A stretch of DNA of 64,000 nucleotides from Endomychus coccineus (Eukaryota; Arthropoda; Insecta; Coleoptera; Endomychidae), in NCBI GenBank assembly GCA_958510875.1, contig OY294068.1, positions 23,354,297 through 23,418,296 of the forward strand, written 5' to 3'. Position 1 is the stretch's first letter; each line of letters begins with the position of its first letter. The notes beneath the pieces are model-generated. The model did no database searches, was not told the origin of the DNA, and saw only the letters and a list, made by a program, of their open reading frames with translations. Positions 10,918 through 20,479 of this stretch are shown piece after piece. The position numbers and the translations under genes are program-made.

Positions 10918-11083
10918 TAATTTGTAGTTCATTATTGTTTTACAACTGAAATAAATAGGTATGATATTTGTAGGTTATTGATGATGTCAGTGTGACAGTG
11001 ACATGATTATTTCAAATGTAAAGTAAGACACACGTTTTAGATTCCACAACCACCCTTGACCAAGATAATTTTTGATAACCCGG
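10918..11083. repeat. Right terminal inverted repeat of mariner-like element
   Basis: Reverse complement of the left repeat. Its inner edge carries tatttcataatttgtag, the sequence retained in the solo copy at 6409-6583. Confidence 0.9.
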
Positions 11084-11085
11084 TA

Positions 11086-11411
11086 TGAAGCAACTTTTGA
11101 TATATGTCAAAATAAATGTTGGTTCTTTTCCCCGCAATGATTTCAATCATACTCATCCTACTAGAGGCCGAGCAGACCTGTTGATACCTCAGCATAAGAT
11201 GTCTCTGTATAAAGAAAGTCCACGATATATGGGCATAAAGATGTTCAATAAGCTTCCGCAGTCGCTGAAAGATAATGCTAACTTAAATCAGTTTAAGAAG
11301 AGAGTTCATAAACTTTTGCAAAAGCATGTATTTTACAGTGTTTCTGAGTACTTGGCATCTATAATAACAGATGGATCCATGAAGTTTTGCTCATTTCCTT
11401 TAATTTCCTAA
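11086..11411 (+). pseudogene. LINE reverse transcriptase, C-terminal part
   Basis: The frame resumes immediately after the mariner TA: MKQLLIYVKINVG, then TRGRADLLIPQHKMSLYKES, YMGIKMFNKLPQSLKD and FKKRVHKLL. This pattern (TR....LL.P.H..SLY..SP.YMG.K.FN.LP..IK) is the conserved C-terminal tail of jockey/CR1-like ORF2 proteins in arthropods. It ends at a stop at 11409-11411 and is followed by an AT-rich 3' region to about 11606. Confidence 0.85.
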
Positions 11412-11608
11412 TTTAATATTCATAAATAAGTATAGTAGATACTGGGCTATAATGGTAATTATTATTTGTTACTTTTCGTATAACGGCCTTAATTACCGAT
11501 GGCAAAGTTTGAGGGACAGCAATTGCCTGAGGTTATTAAGGCTCATTAATTCCGTGGTACATAGATAATTTTATTCTTGACCGATTTCAATAAAAATATA
11601 TATATATT

Positions 11609-12030
11609 TTGGAAAATGCTGAAAAACCAAGAGAAACATTATTTCCATCGAAAAGTGAAGCCGTATACAAAAAAGAATATAAAATACATCTGGAATGGCT
11701 GACACGGAAAAATGTTATGCCAAAAGATGCCACTGAAACTGTATTTCTGGCATATTTTCAAGAACTGGTAAGGAATTTTCTATGTTTTTCGGTAGATTTG
11801 GTTGTAATTGGGTTTATTCGTTGCAGTCAGAAACGTATAGTCCGAATTCTTTATGGCCTAAATGGTCAATGCTAAAATCGATGGTGACTATACATAAGAA
11901 ACGAGATATCACCAAGTTCAATGAACTAGAGGCTTTTTTGAAACGGAAGAGTAAGAGTTATAAGCCGAAAAAGTCCGCTGTTTTATCTCCTAAAGATGTC
12001 ATCAGATTTATAAATATATATATTTATTAG
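11609..12030 (+). CDS. Tyrosine-recombinase-like N-terminal (SAM-like) domain, two exons
   Basis: Exon 1 is 11609-11767 (53 codons), intron 11768-11826 (59 bases, GTAAGG...TTGCAG, phase 0), exon 2 11827-12030. The joined product has KSEAVYKKEYKIHLEWLTRK, then LAYFQEL before the splice and SETYSPNSLWPKWSMLKSM after it, then LEAFLKRKSKSYKPKKSAVL and LSPKDVIRFI. This pattern (a helical core-binding domain, AYF.EL..K..PSTLW..YSMLKS, FLK....GYKPKKS) is that of eukaryotic Crypton-type or related phage-integrase-like proteins in arthropods, from memory of the family. The catalytic R..H..R-Y domain is absent: after VIRFI the frame runs into tatatatattt and stops. So this is either a truncated copy or the 5' exons of a longer gene whose next exon I cannot find. 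The preserved splice sites argue for a once-spliced gene. Confidence 0.55.
11768..11826 (+). other. Predicted 59-base spliceosomal intron
   Basis: Donor CTG|GTAAGG and acceptor TTCGTTGCAG|TC. Removal joins two frames that each match one half of a single domain, with no codon lost. The length is typical of short insect introns. Confidence 0.6.
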
Positions 12031-13270
12031 CATTTAGAATCTATAATGTCCCAAGGGAGTTATGACCCTCATTATTGATAGCATAACTATGACGATATAA
12101 GCTTATAATATCTCGGTCAGAAATAAATATAATAATGTTTTCCACAGGAAGTATTATCTTTGTATTTCTTTGCATCATTTTTTCTTTTTTGTTTTCCTTT
12201 TCTATTTGTTGTACCAAAATACGTGTTCATTTATCTATTCAACTATTTGTTTAGTTACATACCTGTATATTTTTGACGTGTATCATACCATGTTATCATT
12301 GGTCAATTGGACAATTAAAATTATTATTATTATTTGGGTTCAGGGGATGAAGTGTTAAATTCAAAGTGTCTAAGGGGTTACACTACGGAATAGGTTTTGT
12401 ACGTCGAATGAAACTAATTTAGCATTATCTGGGATTACAATATTTTGGATTTTATCAATCAAACCATGAGAGTGTCTGTTACTACATTTCGGAGGAAATT
12501 TAGTGGAAATATTTTGCTCTTTCGTTATGAAACATCCTGTATAATTCGAGCGGCCGATGGGATATTGACTTGGAATAACTTATGATTCGAATAGTGAAAC
12601 AAAATATATTCCAAGGAATGAAAATGCAGCTAGTGATTCATATAGACTTCAGAGTTTGGAAATAAGTATAATTATCCCTGGAAATAAGCCACTATATAAA
12701 TTGAAGCACCTACTCCCGTACAACGAATGTGAAACCAATTAATGTTGAATTATAGCAATGGAAAGTTGCCCCTCTAATTACTGTAGTTTGGTCTATGATC
12801 GAATAAAGATAGGTAATCAAACAAAAGTGTCCGAAGTTATTTGAATCAAATATCCACGTCAAAACCAAAACAAACAAAATGTGGAAGGTCATTTCTTGTT
12901 CGATGCTAGCGTGAGCATCGTCAATTATAATGAACGGAATTCGATTTTCTAAAGACATTCATTTCAAATGGTTTTGCAGGGCATCATGTTATTTCCCAAA
13001 GGGCTACGCAAGATCGCCGATCGCTAGGTAGACGACACGGTTATATAGAGTAAAAAGCAAAAATAACCACGAAACGATATGAGTAGCACGCAAGTAGGTC
13101 TTATGTTTTTTCCGGAAATTTAATCTTTGTAAACTGTTTTCCGGGTGCTGTGCTTCGCATGATGTCGCATTGATCCTTTTATGACAGTTTATAGATTGGG
13201 GATCAAGTTTCGTCACGAGAACTGAGTTTATTACTCGTATCTAAGTGTCGAAATTGGATCTACCGAATTC
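12031..13270. other. No recognisable gene
   Basis: AT-rich. Open frames at 12170-12358, 12710-12958 and 13004-13216 have no motif I recognise. A short ttattattattattt run lies near 12320. Confidence 0.5.
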
Positions 13271-13504
13271 ATGTTACTGTCCGGAGAAACAATGATTTGC
13301 ACGAATCCTCCAAGGATTATCGCTACAATTCTTTATTCCATCCCTTACAATACAAATCGACCCACCATTCATCATGAAAATTATTTCGGAATCGGAACAT
13401 TTACAGCAGAACTCACAGCCATACTATTTGCCCTCAATAATATTATCAAATGTAATATTCCAAACTGTATCATTATCAATGACACATTACGTGCCATAAC
13501 GTAA
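13271..13504 (+). pseudogene. LINE RNase H domain fragment
   Basis: The core reads FGIGTFTAELTAILFALNNI followed by IIINDTLRAIT. The pattern [SV]FTAEL.AI..AL..I....IIISDS..AI is the central part of the RNase H domain carried by jockey-like ORF2 proteins, with the E of TAEL and the D of NDT in the places of catalytic acids. After the stop at 13504 the next frame (from about 13548) reads VNFKWTSLYYI, resembling the following V.F.WIP.H.GI block, so at least one frameshift is present. The strand differs from the remnants at 13745 and 15460. Confidence 0.6.
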
Positions 13505-13744
13505 ATAGACAAACCCTAACCAAATTTTTCTTCTTATAAGAACTCTCTTGGTAAACTTCAAGTGGACATCATTGTATTATATTGAATTGGTTATGTTTGC
13601 TCACTGCGACCTAAAAGATCTATCGTGTTCCCTTGTGATGCTGCGCCCTTCAGAATATCTCAGCGTTCCTGTCGCTTTTTTTATGAATTTACACTTACCT
13701 TTGTATTCAGCGATCAGGCCTTGTGTGTATGGAGGGTATTAGTT

Positions 13745-13984
13745 TAACTCTTAAATGCATGTCACCCTATCATCAGTAGCCTATTCTAGAAAATTTGTGG
13801 CCCGCCAGAAACACAGAATATTTCTGACGCTGGCTTCCATAAGTCCCTTCGGAAGCAGCTCTTCTACTCCGAAATATCGTTACCTGCAGAATGTCAAAGT
13901 TGGGTATTCCAACAGGATGTGAAAGCTCTCGACATTCCCTACATATAGGGTCATCTCCGAGCCGACCGGCTGTCTGTGTTAATA
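13745..13984 (-). pseudogene. LINE ORF2 C-terminal cysteine-motif fragment
   Basis: Read leftward, CRECRES, then after small shifts HILLEYPTL and later a leucine-rich tail. Arthropod RNase-H-bearing LINEs end with C..C.E..E...H.L.ECPAL, which this matches with damage. The foldback element at 13987 is inserted right at its upstream side, so the remainder may have been displaced. Confidence 0.45.
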
Positions 13985-13986
13985 TA

Positions 13987-14925
13987 CAGGTTGAGTCAGT
14001 TTTTTGTAGACAAACTCCCACAGGAGACAGAACAGATATTTTTAAGAAGAAAAGTTCATATGAACATATGTCGTAGAAGGCTTAGTTTTTGAAATGCAGG
14101 GTGTTCAAATTGAAAAAAAAATTAGTTTTTTGCGAATATCTCTGGAACCGTTTATCGTACAGAAAACAGCTTCTGTATGCATTTTCTACTCATAGCAAGC
14201 TATGTTCTGTGCGATAAAAAACAAATTTTCAGTCATAATTGGTGAAGATTTTGAAGGGGTAGTGGGTGTTTTTCTCTCCAACTTCTACGCCACTGGAGAA
14301 AGTACAGTTTTGAGACAACCGTTTGAACCGCCAATGTCTTCTGCACAAAAAAGATACTGGTCATAAGCTCTAAAGTTGACCGTTTTTGAGAAAAATCAAC
14401 ATTTATATTGAAAAACATGGTCAATTCTTTGAAATAAAAAATTTATTTTTCACTAATTAAACATAAGTATCAAAACCAAAAAATTGACCATGTTTTTCAA
14501 CATAAAACTTGATTTTTCTCGAAAACGGTCAGATTTAGAGCTTATAACCAGAAGTACCTTTTTTGTTTAGAAAACATTGGCGGTTCAAACGGGAGTCTCA
14601 AAACCGTACTTTTCCAGTGGCGTAGAAGTTGGGGAGAAAAACACCCACTACCCCTTCAAAATCTTCACCAATTACGACTAAAAAAAAATTTTTATCGCAC
14701 AAAACATAGCTTACTATGAATAGAAAATGCTTACAAAAAGCTGTTTTCTGTAGGATAAACGGTTCCGGAGATATTCGTAAAAAACGAATTATTTTTTTTC
14801 AATTTCAACACCCTGTATCTCGAAAACGAAGCCTTCTACGATATATGATTATAGGAACTTTTCTTCTTAAAAACACCTGTTCTATCTCCTGTTGGAGTTT
14901 GTCTACAAAAAACTGACTCACCCTG
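13987..14925. mobile_element. Foldback (long-palindrome) element, copy 1
   Basis: The two halves are near-perfect reverse complements: left arm about 13987-14432, right arm about 14481-14925, separated by a 48-base AT-rich loop. The ends read CAGGTTGAGTCAGTTTTTTG and its complement, with TA on both sides (13985-13986 and 14926-14927). The short frames seen on both strands inside (14233-14424, 14716-14916, 14836-15174 in part) are mirror images of each other and not genes. A TA target and CAGGGTG ends suggest a non-autonomous element mobilised by a Tc1/mariner-type enzyme. A transcript would fold into a hairpin of over 400 base pairs. Confidence 0.9.
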
Positions 14926-15459
14926 TATACTTTGGGCTAAATCATATAAGATTTTCGTTAATGAACATTGTAATAAAGATGGTGACATTATTTTTTGGCT
15001 AAATCTTGTGGTAAATTCCCCTACTCGGAATTGATCAACCAAAGTTGAATTTGATAGTGAACCAGTGCACTCTACATGTTCGTCGATAGCCTCCTCAGTT
15101 CTAGGCAATGACTCCAAATTATATTTTGCTTTTTCCAATTCTATTTTCAAAACAGATATATCTGTGTTCACCAAGATCAGCTTCTAGGCAGACTTTCGGT
15201 CATGTAATATACCCTCATAGTTATTTAAATTTATTTCTTTAACTTTCTTGATGAATTAAGTGTTAACAATCTGTAATTACTGCTATATTAATCATTGATT
15301 CTTGTTTCCCTAAACCCATTATTTATTTCATCAGGTCCTGTTTGAAAAAGTTTTTAATCTTTGAATTTTATTTTTAATACAATTTGTGTTTTAATATAAC
15401 ATATATTATAGACTCACAAATATTTGAAAGATTCATAGTGAATCCAATCACATTAAGGA

Positions 15460-15940
15460 AAGTTCAGTATGTCGCGTTAGCTAAGTCTCCCTCTCCTATT
15501 TGGTATTCCCCAAGGTACGCGCCCTTGGGTTTTACAAAGTAGTGCATTCTGCGAGGATGTGATGGAAGTTTCGTCCTTCTCCTAGTAAAACCTGCACTCT
15601 TCTTCTTCTACTAATCCGAGCCTTAAAGTGTCCATGTTAGAGTTCTGGTTAGTACGAGTAGTTTATTTTTATTCAGGTTGATGCACTCATTAGATCTTTT
15701 CTGGTTGTAGTTTCTCAGAAGTATCTTTGCGTGCTTTAGTCTTTGTAGACATATCCAGTAGTGGGATCCTTTGTTGTCTACTTTTTTTTTGCCTTCTTCC
15801 ATTGTTGTGCTCGCGCTTATCCCGTAGAAGGGTCCCATAAATGGTGTTTCGGCCCCTTTTTTCACGAGATCGTCTGGTTTTTCGTCAATTTCTTTGCCTA
15901 GTTCATTTAGTTTGTCTGAGCATTTCCAGACCATTATCGA
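15460..15940 (-). pseudogene. LINE RNase H C-terminal region and cysteine motif
   Basis: From 15934 leftward the frame has VKKGAETPFMGPFYGIS, DNKGSHYWICLQRLKHAKIL and RSNECINLNKNKLLVLT, which corresponds to the RNase H tail of insect jockey-like ORF2 (GPEP..GIS......W......W....G..HAK..L....LL.+LTG.LTGH). Further left (about 15560-15605) a CRFCLGEGRNFHHILAECTT block gives the terminal C..C...H.C motif after a frameshift. The conserved closing TGH is altered to WTL. It joins directly to an RT remnant on its upstream side. Confidence 0.7.
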
Positions 15941-16740
15941 ACCAATTACCTATTGGGTTTGTAAGGTGTAACATGGCATCCTCCGTTGAACTTTTTTTTT
16001 GAGATTCATATTGTTTCTCCGAAATCAAATTGTATTTCATAATAAATGATGATAGACGTCTTTTTAGTTATTTTTCTATAATTTTTGAAATATTACTAAT
16101 CAGAGAGATTGGGCTATAATTTTCTACCGCTCTAGTATAAAGGTTTTATGACAGTAATTTTGCAGCTCTTTGGAAATTCCCCTGTTTCGAATATTTTATT
16201 TATTACAATAGCTAATGGTTTTACAATATCGTTTTTAATTAATCTTAAGTGTTCGTTCGACTCTTACTCCGTCATATCCGGTGGCTGTTTTGCCTTTCAA
16301 GGATTCTATCGTTTCCATTTTTTCGGTTGGATCAGTGGGAAATATATCAAATGAATTAGGGTTTAATTTTTTCGTTCCGAGTATGAATCACATCTTCGAT
16401 TTGATCGACATTTTTTTTGCTAAGTTCTTTCCTACTACCGCGTAATGGTTATCAAATTTTGTAGCAAATTTTTTTTATTTGTTATAATTGCACTATCAGT
16501 TTCAATTCGTTCGATTATTCTTTTACTGTTAGTTTTATCACTTACTTCCTTCACAATATTCCACAATTTCATAGAGTTATCTCTATGTGCATCTAGTTTT
16601 TTTTGATAGTGTGTCTCTTTTGCTATTTTTATTACTTCCGTTAATTTATTCCTATATATTTTGTAATTATTTTCACGCTCTTTATTGCTCGTATCAGCGT
16701 TACATTTTATATAATTTTCCTTCACGTTACGTTGTTAAAG
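15941..16740 (-). pseudogene. LINE pre-RT linker and RT start, broken
   Basis: From 16725 leftward: a linker frame with YKIYRNKLTEVIKIAKETHY and KLWNIVKEVSDK, which is the typical K.YRN.L....R.AK..YY...L......K..W..IN.I block between endonuclease and RT. Then, in shifted frames, FETGEFPKSCKITVIKPLYK (about 16130-16195), a YSPISL-like block and finally QYGFQKKKST-like residues (about 15985-16030). Several stops and shifts. The RT palm (YxDD) is missing: the next sequence is RNase H, so the middle was deleted or two elements were joined. Confidence 0.7.
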
Positions 16741-16829
16741 GTTTAAATAAAACGATGAGATCAATAAAGTGTACATATTCAGTTTCTATTTTCTGTTTGA
16801 ACAAATTTAGAAGAAAATAATTCCCGATT

Positions 16830-17660
16830 CATCGTCGTATTATGTTTCTATTATTACAGAATTATACAAAATAAAATAACAATGAATAAAACAAGCTTAT
16901 CAAATAATAAGAAACTCTGTGCTACGTTATTGAACGTAATAACTTATTTGATACAGATTTCCGTCCAATTTGTACGGTGTATATACGTCATAAATCTGTT
17001 CCTTTGATTTGTGGTCAGCTATTCATCTAACAAAGAATACCCCAGAGATAGTATCAAAGAATTTTTGTTATTATATTACGTTCTCCACGTGTATGGTTAT
17101 AACACACACATATATACACAGTACGAGGAATTCTTGTTGCTGATGGAGGTCCTGGGTTTTGATTAAAAATTTCTAATATCCACCCGAGTGTTAGAGCAAA
17201 TTGCAAAATTCCTACGTGTTTTGGTCAATTTATAACATTAAGATTATTACTCTGTGATATGCGGAATCCGTGGAAAATTCTAATTTTGAACGCGATGTGT
17301 TGGAGATATTCACATTTGATGAAAGCTCCCAGCTATTTACATAACTTCCAATACTACACGTTCATTGGAAATTACATTTTATTAATTCTGGAACTCCTGA
17401 TATAAATTCAATATACACGAATGTCTCCTTCATTCGAATGAAACGCTCACTGAGTCATGTTCACGAATTAAGTTATTGTGCATTATCAGTTATCAGGTTA
17501 TCACCAATAGTACAACTGAATTCACATTAGAAAGGGACAGGGCGTACTGCTTCATAGTATAAATAGCCATTGTTTTCGATATTCGATGAGTAGTTTTTGG
17601 TCAGGTTTTACAATCTTTTTCTTCATTATATTATTTCATTCTGTTTATTTACTTAATGTT
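16830..17660. other. No recognisable gene
   Basis: AT-rich, mixed sequence with no assignable frame or motif. Confidence 0.5.
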
Positions 17661-17669
17661 CATCAAATA

Positions 17670-18250
17670 AAATTTCCATTCAAAAATTTTGTTTGATTTT
17701 TCTCATTTCAGAAGGAAATAACTTCGTATATGTGTATCAGAACCACATTAAAAAAATTAAAATCAATCAAAAAAAATTACTCATTAAGTATTCACTGATT
17801 CCGAAGGTAATAAAATTCCTATGTATCGATATCAGAACCACACAAAAAAATTAAATTAATGTAATGTAATGTCTGTTTACATTTTTTGATTTATTTTCTA
17901 AACGATAAAAGTTCCATACATTTTTGGATTAATCTTTTATTGATTTCTTAGGAGAATAATTCCGTAAATATCAATATCAGTACCACTTTGAGCAAATCAA
18001 AACTAATCGAACAAAATTTATATTCACATTTTTTGTTCTATTTTTCCTGATTTCTGAAAGGAAAATTCTACATATCGACATCAGAACCACACAAAAAATT
18101 AAATTAATTTAATGTAATGTCTATTCACTATTTTTGATTCATTTTCTAAATGATAAAAGTTACGTACTTTTTTAAATTCATTTTTTATTGATTTCTTGGG
18201 AGAATATTTTCGTAAATATCAAAATCAGCACCACTTGGAAAAAATTAAAA
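17670..18250. repeat. Degenerate tandem repeat with two-level structure
   Basis: The phrase tatcagaaccacac or a variant recurs at about 17735, 17833, 17970, 18080 and 18225, each preceded by gatttct-aggaa and a short AT-rich block. Alternate units are more alike: aattaatgtaatgtaatgtc at about 17850 matches aatttaatgtaatgtctatt at about 18105, giving a higher-order unit near 245 bases made of two roughly 120-base monomers. AT-rich satellite-like DNA. Confidence 0.7.
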
Positions 18251-18309
18251 CTAAAGCTAAAGAATATATTGATTATATAGTGATAGATCTAACCAATCTT
18301 CCGCAATAA

Positions 18310-18470
18310 GGGTTTGATATTTTTATTTTCAACTCTACCAATCAAATGACATTATATTAAATTGGTATTAATTTCATTTTGCTAGGTACAATCCATGTCT
18401 GTAATATACACTGGGGTCGGAATGTAACGGATAAATTTATTTTATACGTGATTTTTTTAGTTTTTAGGTT
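18310..18470. repeat. Dispersed repeat, copy 1 (second copy at 22200-22340)
   Basis: Contains taggtacaatccatgtctg and aatatacactggggtcggaa; the segment from about 18320 to 18425 matches 22215-22320 in direct orientation with scattered differences. The two copies bracket the PLE locus and the 91-base satellite. Confidence 0.7.
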
Positions 18471-18589
18471 TAATTAAAATTATAACTATCTGGAACAATT
18501 TTCAAATACGATGCAGCCATTATCAAAGACATGACAACTTGTAATAATGGATTGTTTTCGATGAGAGATAAATCAAAATTCAATAAATG

Positions 18590-19445
18590 ATACTTTGGAT
18601 GGTTTTGGTGCTTAGTTGTTGAAAATTCGTATCTATAGTTTGAATAAAAAGTATACTTGTAATAAATTTTCACAAACTTCATTTTTATTAAACAAAACGT
18701 GGCCTTTTACACCACATGGTGGCTTTATCAAACAATGGTTATACAAACTATGGTTTATCCCTTAAATATTATAATTAAGATTAAGAAGGAGAAGATGAGT
18801 GAGGTACGTGTACAGTAGGATAATAGTTACTTACAAATAAATTTAATAATGTTTGCAATTTACTTATAAAACACAATGTTACCACATCTTTTAGTACAAA
18901 TAATACAGTAGACAAATATATTAAAAACAACAAAGATCAAAGATAAGAATAAAAAAGATCGAGTATACAAGGTAGAATGTGAAGATTGTGATAAATAATA
19001 TATAGGCCAGACAGAAAGATCTTTCCAAACTAGAATTGAAGAACATTTTAATTTGAACAAAGAACATACAAAAGTTGTAAACCATATTAAAGAAACTGAT
19101 CATCATTTCAAAGATGATTTTGAGATTCTCCATAAGTCACTTATTAGTAAAGTATTAAACAAAATTGAAAGTAATAAGTTTAAAAATACAGGAAACCTTT
19201 TAAATGATCAGAAAGACTTTACTAATTCTACATTATCAAATTTATTTGTAAGTAACTCTTATCTCACTGTACACGTACCCACTCATTTTCTCCTTCTTAA
19301 TCTTAATTTTAATATTTAAGGAATAAACCATAGTTTGTGAAACCATTGTTTTATAAAGCCACCGTGTGCTGAAACATGTCACGATTTGTTTGATAAAAAC
19401 GAAGTTTGTGAACATTTTATAAAATTGTCAATAAATGATCTTCAT
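18590..19445. mobile_element. Penelope-like element locus with inverted outward-facing 3' ends, locus 1
   Basis: Bases about 18665-18850 are the reverse complement of about 19228-19420, both carrying caccatggtggctttatc-type and aacaatggttatacaaacta-type segments. Between them lies one GIY-YIG endonuclease fragment on the plus strand. The left arm continues outward to about 18590 with sequence that matches the end of the second PLE locus (39880-39960) in reverse. Two 3' ends of the same family thus point away from each other, an arrangement known for Penelope-like elements with their pseudo-LTRs. Confidence 0.72.
18958..19319 (+). pseudogene. GIY-YIG endonuclease domain of a Penelope-like element
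   Basis: The frame reads RVYKVECEDCDK, a stop, YIGQTERSFQTRIEEH, then VVNHIKETDHHF, FEILHKSLISKVLNKIESN and NLLNDQKDF. VYK.EC..C...YIGQT.RSF..R..EH..........H......H.F....ILH is the GIY-YIG nuclease that follows RT in Penelope-like elements and nicks the target. The stop between the two halves of the motif (about 18997) and the missing RT upstream show a truncated, dead copy. The ATG at 19053 is internal to the domain and not a true start. Confidence 0.82.
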
Positions 19446-19465
19446 GTTTATACATTTCTGTTTTA

Positions 19466-19629
19466 ATGTACCTTCGTCGCTGTATTTTGAAAGTGAGAAA
19501 CGCGATTTTAAAACATAGTTTCCCTGAAAGGAGATGAAACCATATAAATGTACCTTCGTCGCTGTATTTTGAAAGTGAGAAACGCGATTTTAAAACATAG
19601 ATTACCTGAAAGGAGATGAAACCATATAA
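19466..19629. repeat. 82-base tandem duplication
   Basis: Two adjacent copies, 19466-19547 and 19548-19629, containing accttcgtcgctgtattttg and gaaacgcgattttaaaacat. They differ in about three positions near agtttccctg versus agattacctg, so the duplication is recent. It abuts the right end of the PLE locus. Confidence 0.9.
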
Positions 19630-20479
19630 TAATTGTTCACGTGTATTAATTCGTCTTTACTCAAATAACACCAACATGAAATCTGTATAAAAATATAAAT
19701 ATAGTAAGAAATGAAAACATTGATTATTTGTCTCATTTCTTTGATGTATGTTGACATTTCCCTATAAATTCTACATCCGTATTATGGAAAAGAATCTGTT
19801 TCTATTCCGACCATTTCTTGATATGACAGTAAATATTTGGAGTAGCTAAAACCAATATATATCTGCATCACGCTTCATTTAATCCGATCGCAAAAATTTT
19901 CATTGATAAATACCTTCCGATTCGGAACAAATCTTTCCAATATCTTATTTCCAGCGGTCCTTTGTGGCCTAGGCTTCTGGTAATCAGGACAAAAGTCAAA
20001 CCATTTATCAGGGAAAGTCCGGCCATATTTCTTCTTTTTCAGTTTCATTACAGTAAAGATTCAAACTTCTGCGATTTGTTTCATTAGAAGTGATCCATTA
20101 TAAAGTCGATAAAATGGAATTGGTCGCTCTCTTGTGAATTTTACTGGAACTTATCGGTTCCATATATCAATATCAATCATAAAAATATAGTCGTTAATGA
20201 ACGGTTTTAAACATGAATCACCCTCGAGGGGTGTGACATACTTGGAAACAAGCGTAATATATTACTATGTTACTTGTCGAACTTCGTTACATATTCGCAG
20301 TGCTGTATTTGCATTTGATTTTATCATAGTGGTTCATTCGAATATTAATCAAAAATTTTGTTGGGAGAATCGACCTCTTTTGGTATTGGTTGAGATGGTA
20401 GCGGGCCCAATAAAAAGTTCAGTGCACTTAGCCAAAAACCCTTGTACACTATGCCCTGCTACGTTTTTCAGGGTTCATC
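19630..20479. other. No recognisable gene
   Basis: A 106-residue frame (20197-20517) ends inside the first unit of the following satellite, and its last dozen residues are encoded by that repeat. I recognise no domain in the rest, so I do not call it a gene. Confidence 0.5.

Larger units (their letters stand above)
9590..11083 (+). mobile_element. Complete mariner-like DNA transposon with 166-base inverted repeats
   Basis: The ends read CCGGGATATCAAAAATTATC (9590) and the reverse complement of CCGGGTTATCAAAAATTATC (ending 11083), flanked by TA at 9588-9589 and 11084-11085. Terminal inverted repeats are about 9590-9755 and 10918-11083. Just inside the left repeat, bases about 9755-9810 repeat part of it again (attatcctggtcaagggtgg), a partial terminal duplication. 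Length is 1494 bases. It encodes one transposase pseudogene. Long repeats and a TA target fit the Tc1/mariner superfamily. Confidence 0.93.
8810..11606 (+). mobile_element. 5'-truncated non-LTR retrotransposon, split by a mariner insertion
   Basis: RT-coding fragments at 8810-9587 and 11086-11411 belong to one element: the reading across the mariner insertion is restored exactly if the insertion and one TA are removed. The 3' end lies near 11600, where the sequence becomes a taaaaatatatatatatt tail. The endonuclease domain is absent, as expected for a 5'-truncated LINE copy. The flank on the left is the inverted duplication at 8446-8790. Confidence 0.8.

Noticed and set aside
14233..15174. 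Several small open frames within the foldback element
   Set aside because: They are mirror images on both strands of a palindrome and recur in all copies with shifts; no protein-like conservation.
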